From Candidatus Eiseniibacteriota bacterium (lineage in GTDB: Bacteria; Eisenbacteria; RBG-16-71-46), in the NCBI GenBank assembly GCA_016710095.1, contig JADJLL010000023.1, positions 30,049-94,048 on the forward strand: a DNA stretch of 64,000 nucleotides. Direction: 5' to 3'. The translations under genes were made by a program, and so were the position numbers. The first letter of the stretch is position 1, and the number at the start of each line of letters is the position of its first letter. Positions 62,934 to 64,000 of this stretch are shown here, in pieces. A model generated the notes under the pieces. That model was given only the letters and a program-made list of their open reading frames with translations, ran no database searches and was not told where the DNA came from.

Positions 62934-64000
62934 ATGACCACGTGCGCGGCCGCGCTGTTTGCGGGGTTGTGGCTGTGGGCGGGCTCGGCCGCCGCCGCCG
63001 CCGCCTCCGCTCCGCTGCGCGCGCCCGAGTGGCCGCGCGACCGGATGGAGGAGTTCGAGAACGCGACGCAGTCGCGCTTCCTCGTGGTGTACGGCACGCG
63101 CGATCCGCGCGCGACGGCCGCGCTGCGCACCCGGGCGACGATGCTCGCGCGCCGCATGTTCGGCGGCGACACGACGCGCGTGAAAGCGGACAGCGAGGCG
63201 ACCGAGGCGATGCTCGCCGCCGGCCCCGTGGCGCTCTTGGGCGGCGTGAAGCAGAACCGCTGGACCGTGAAGCTCGCGGCCGCGCTGCCCGTGCAGTTCA
63301 CGAACGCCGGTTTCCGCTGGCAGGGCACACCGTATGAGCGCGAGGGCGACGCGATCGCGCTGACGTGGGTGAACCCGCTCGCGCCGCGCCACCTGTTGTT
63401 GCTTTACGCGGCCAACGCGCCGGACGGCATCGTGCGACACGGGATGTGGTGGGGCGAGGACGATTGGCGGATCACGCGCGACGGCGACGTCGCGCGTTCG
63501 GGCTCGTTCGCGCAAAGCGCGGCCGCGCCCTGGCGCTACGACCCCGCGCTCGACCGCGACCGCGAGGCCGAGCGCGCGCGCTACGGGACGGGCCTGCAGT
63601 CGCGCGGCGTGGGCGCGCTCGTCGTGCGCGCTCCGGCCGGGCTCGCCGTGGCGGATGCCGCGCGCCGCTCCGGTGAGGCGCTGCTCGCGCGCATGGACGC
63701 GATGGGGCTGCCCGGGCCGCCGCGCGCGAAGGTGACGCTGACGCTCTACGCGTCGATCGAGAAGAAGGGCGTGCTCACGCGCGTGACGCGCCCCGAGCAC
63801 CGTGGGGACGTGCGTGGCGAGGCGTACGCGGCGCTGGCCGCGGGCGGCCGTCGCTCGACCTGTGGGCGTGGCCGCGGCGCGGCTCGACCAGCTGGGCGCG
63901 GCGCGCGAATCGCGCTTCGTCGAGAGCGCAGGCGCGTGGCTGTGCGGGCGGCTCGAAGGCGAGCCGTTCGAGGCCGCGGTGAGCCGCGTGTACTTCGCGC
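62934..64000 (+). CDS. Secreted protein of unknown function, cut by the window edge
   Basis: ATG 62934 begins a good signal peptide (TTCAAALFAGLWLWAGSAAAA). CTG 62883, overlapping the previous stop as CTGA, is in the same frame and could be the true start. The protein has RFLVVYGTRDPRATAALR, VALLGGVKQNRWTVKLA, ALTWVNPLAPRHLLLLYAANA and HGMWWGEDDWRITRDG; I do not recognise the family. Near 63840-63865 the frame looks broken: after AYAALAAGG the sensible continuation (GVAAARLDQLGAARESRF) is in frame 1. The gene continues past 64000. Confidence 0.6.
   Translation, partial: MTTCAAALFAGLWLWAGSAAAAAASAPLRAPEWPRDRMEEFENATQSRFLVVYGTRDPRATAALRTRATMLARRMFGGDTTRVKADSEATEAMLAAGPVALLGGVKQNRWTVKLAAALPVQFTNAGFRWQGTPYEREGDAIALTWVNPLAPRHLLLLYAANAPDGIVRHGMWWGEDDWRITRDGDVARSGSFAQSAAAPWRYDPALDRDREAERARYGTGLQSRGVGALVVRAPAGLAVADAARRSGEALLARMDAMGLPGPPRAKVTLTLYASIEKKGVLTRVTRPEHRGDVRGEAYAALAAGGRRSTCGRGRGAARPAGRGARIALRRERRRVAVRAARRRAVRGRGEPRVLR

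Overview
This window comes from a very GC-rich, diderm (Gram-negative-type) bacterium. Diderm markers are a Tol-Pal locus, a BamA/TamA-like barrel, several outer-membrane barrel proteins and two lipoprotein signal sequences. A PorV-like protein beside a very long secreted protein with an FlgD/sorting-type C-terminus, a GWxTD-domain protein, and a complete bacillithiol operon point to the FCB group. A Candidatus Eisenbacteria-like lineage is my best guess, by inference only; no 16S gene is present.

Layout. 1-5.5 kb: secreted and outer-membrane proteins (barrel C-terminus, long secreted protein, PorV-like protein, GWxTD protein). 6-9.7 kb: gap-pgk-tpiA glycolysis operon, secG, tRNA-Leu(GAG). 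9.9-16.8 kb: TlpA-like thioredoxin (minus strand), then tolQ-tolR-tolA/tonB-tolB-pal-cpoB and a BamA-like barrel. 17-23.1 kb: adenosine-specific kinase, then a tightly overlapping run of a TIM-barrel (endonuclease IV-like) protein, FAD oxidoreductase, metallo-beta-lactamase hydrolase, a gamma-carbonic-anhydrase/DinB fusion, an epimerase-like protein, a MoaB-like protein and a dCTP deaminase. 23.1-27.1 kb: a secreted beta-propeller and three outer-membrane proteins. 27.2-34.5 kb: lone nuoI, GT4 glycosyltransferase, hsp20, dnaK, a broken GT2 glycosyltransferase, a nucleotide-sugar dehydrogenase. 34.7-41.5 kb: FAH-family hydrolase, amidohydrolase, ECF sigma factor, uppP and murJ (divergent pair for the undecaprenyl/lipid II cycle), a cation/Ca exchanger. 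41.6-46.1 kb: AhpD-like protein and bshC-bshB-bshA. 46.1-50.6 kb: DUF1611 protein, dipeptide epimerase, histidine kinase, broken rsgA. 50.58-51.80 kb: an insertion sequence with perfect 20-bp terminal inverted repeats. 51.9-56.1 kb: threonine synthase, truncated NfeD, slipin, broken TIGR01777-type epimerase. 56.1-64 kb: YbbA/YbbP-type ABC transporter with an AttH/CrtC-like protein, GT39 glycosyltransferase, a lipoprotein and an unknown secreted protein running off the end.

Three themes recur. (1) Promoters: several genes carry TTGAC or TTGCG, a 17-18 base spacer and TAGNNT, often only 7-10 bases before the start codon, implying leaderless mRNAs. (2) Short palindromes with the loop TCC/GGA (GGCGCC-TCC-GGCGCC type) are scattered in genes and gaps. 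(3) An unusual number of single-base frameshifts and two internal deletions interrupt genes that otherwise look conserved. Most lie at runs of C or G, so sequencing or assembly error is the leading explanation, but the cluster around the insertion sequence could be real decay.

I see no CRISPR array, prophage, rRNA or obvious defence system. The most unusual features are the gamma-CA/DinB fusion, the promoter/leaderless pattern, the palindrome family and the basic extensions in the bacillithiol neighbourhood.
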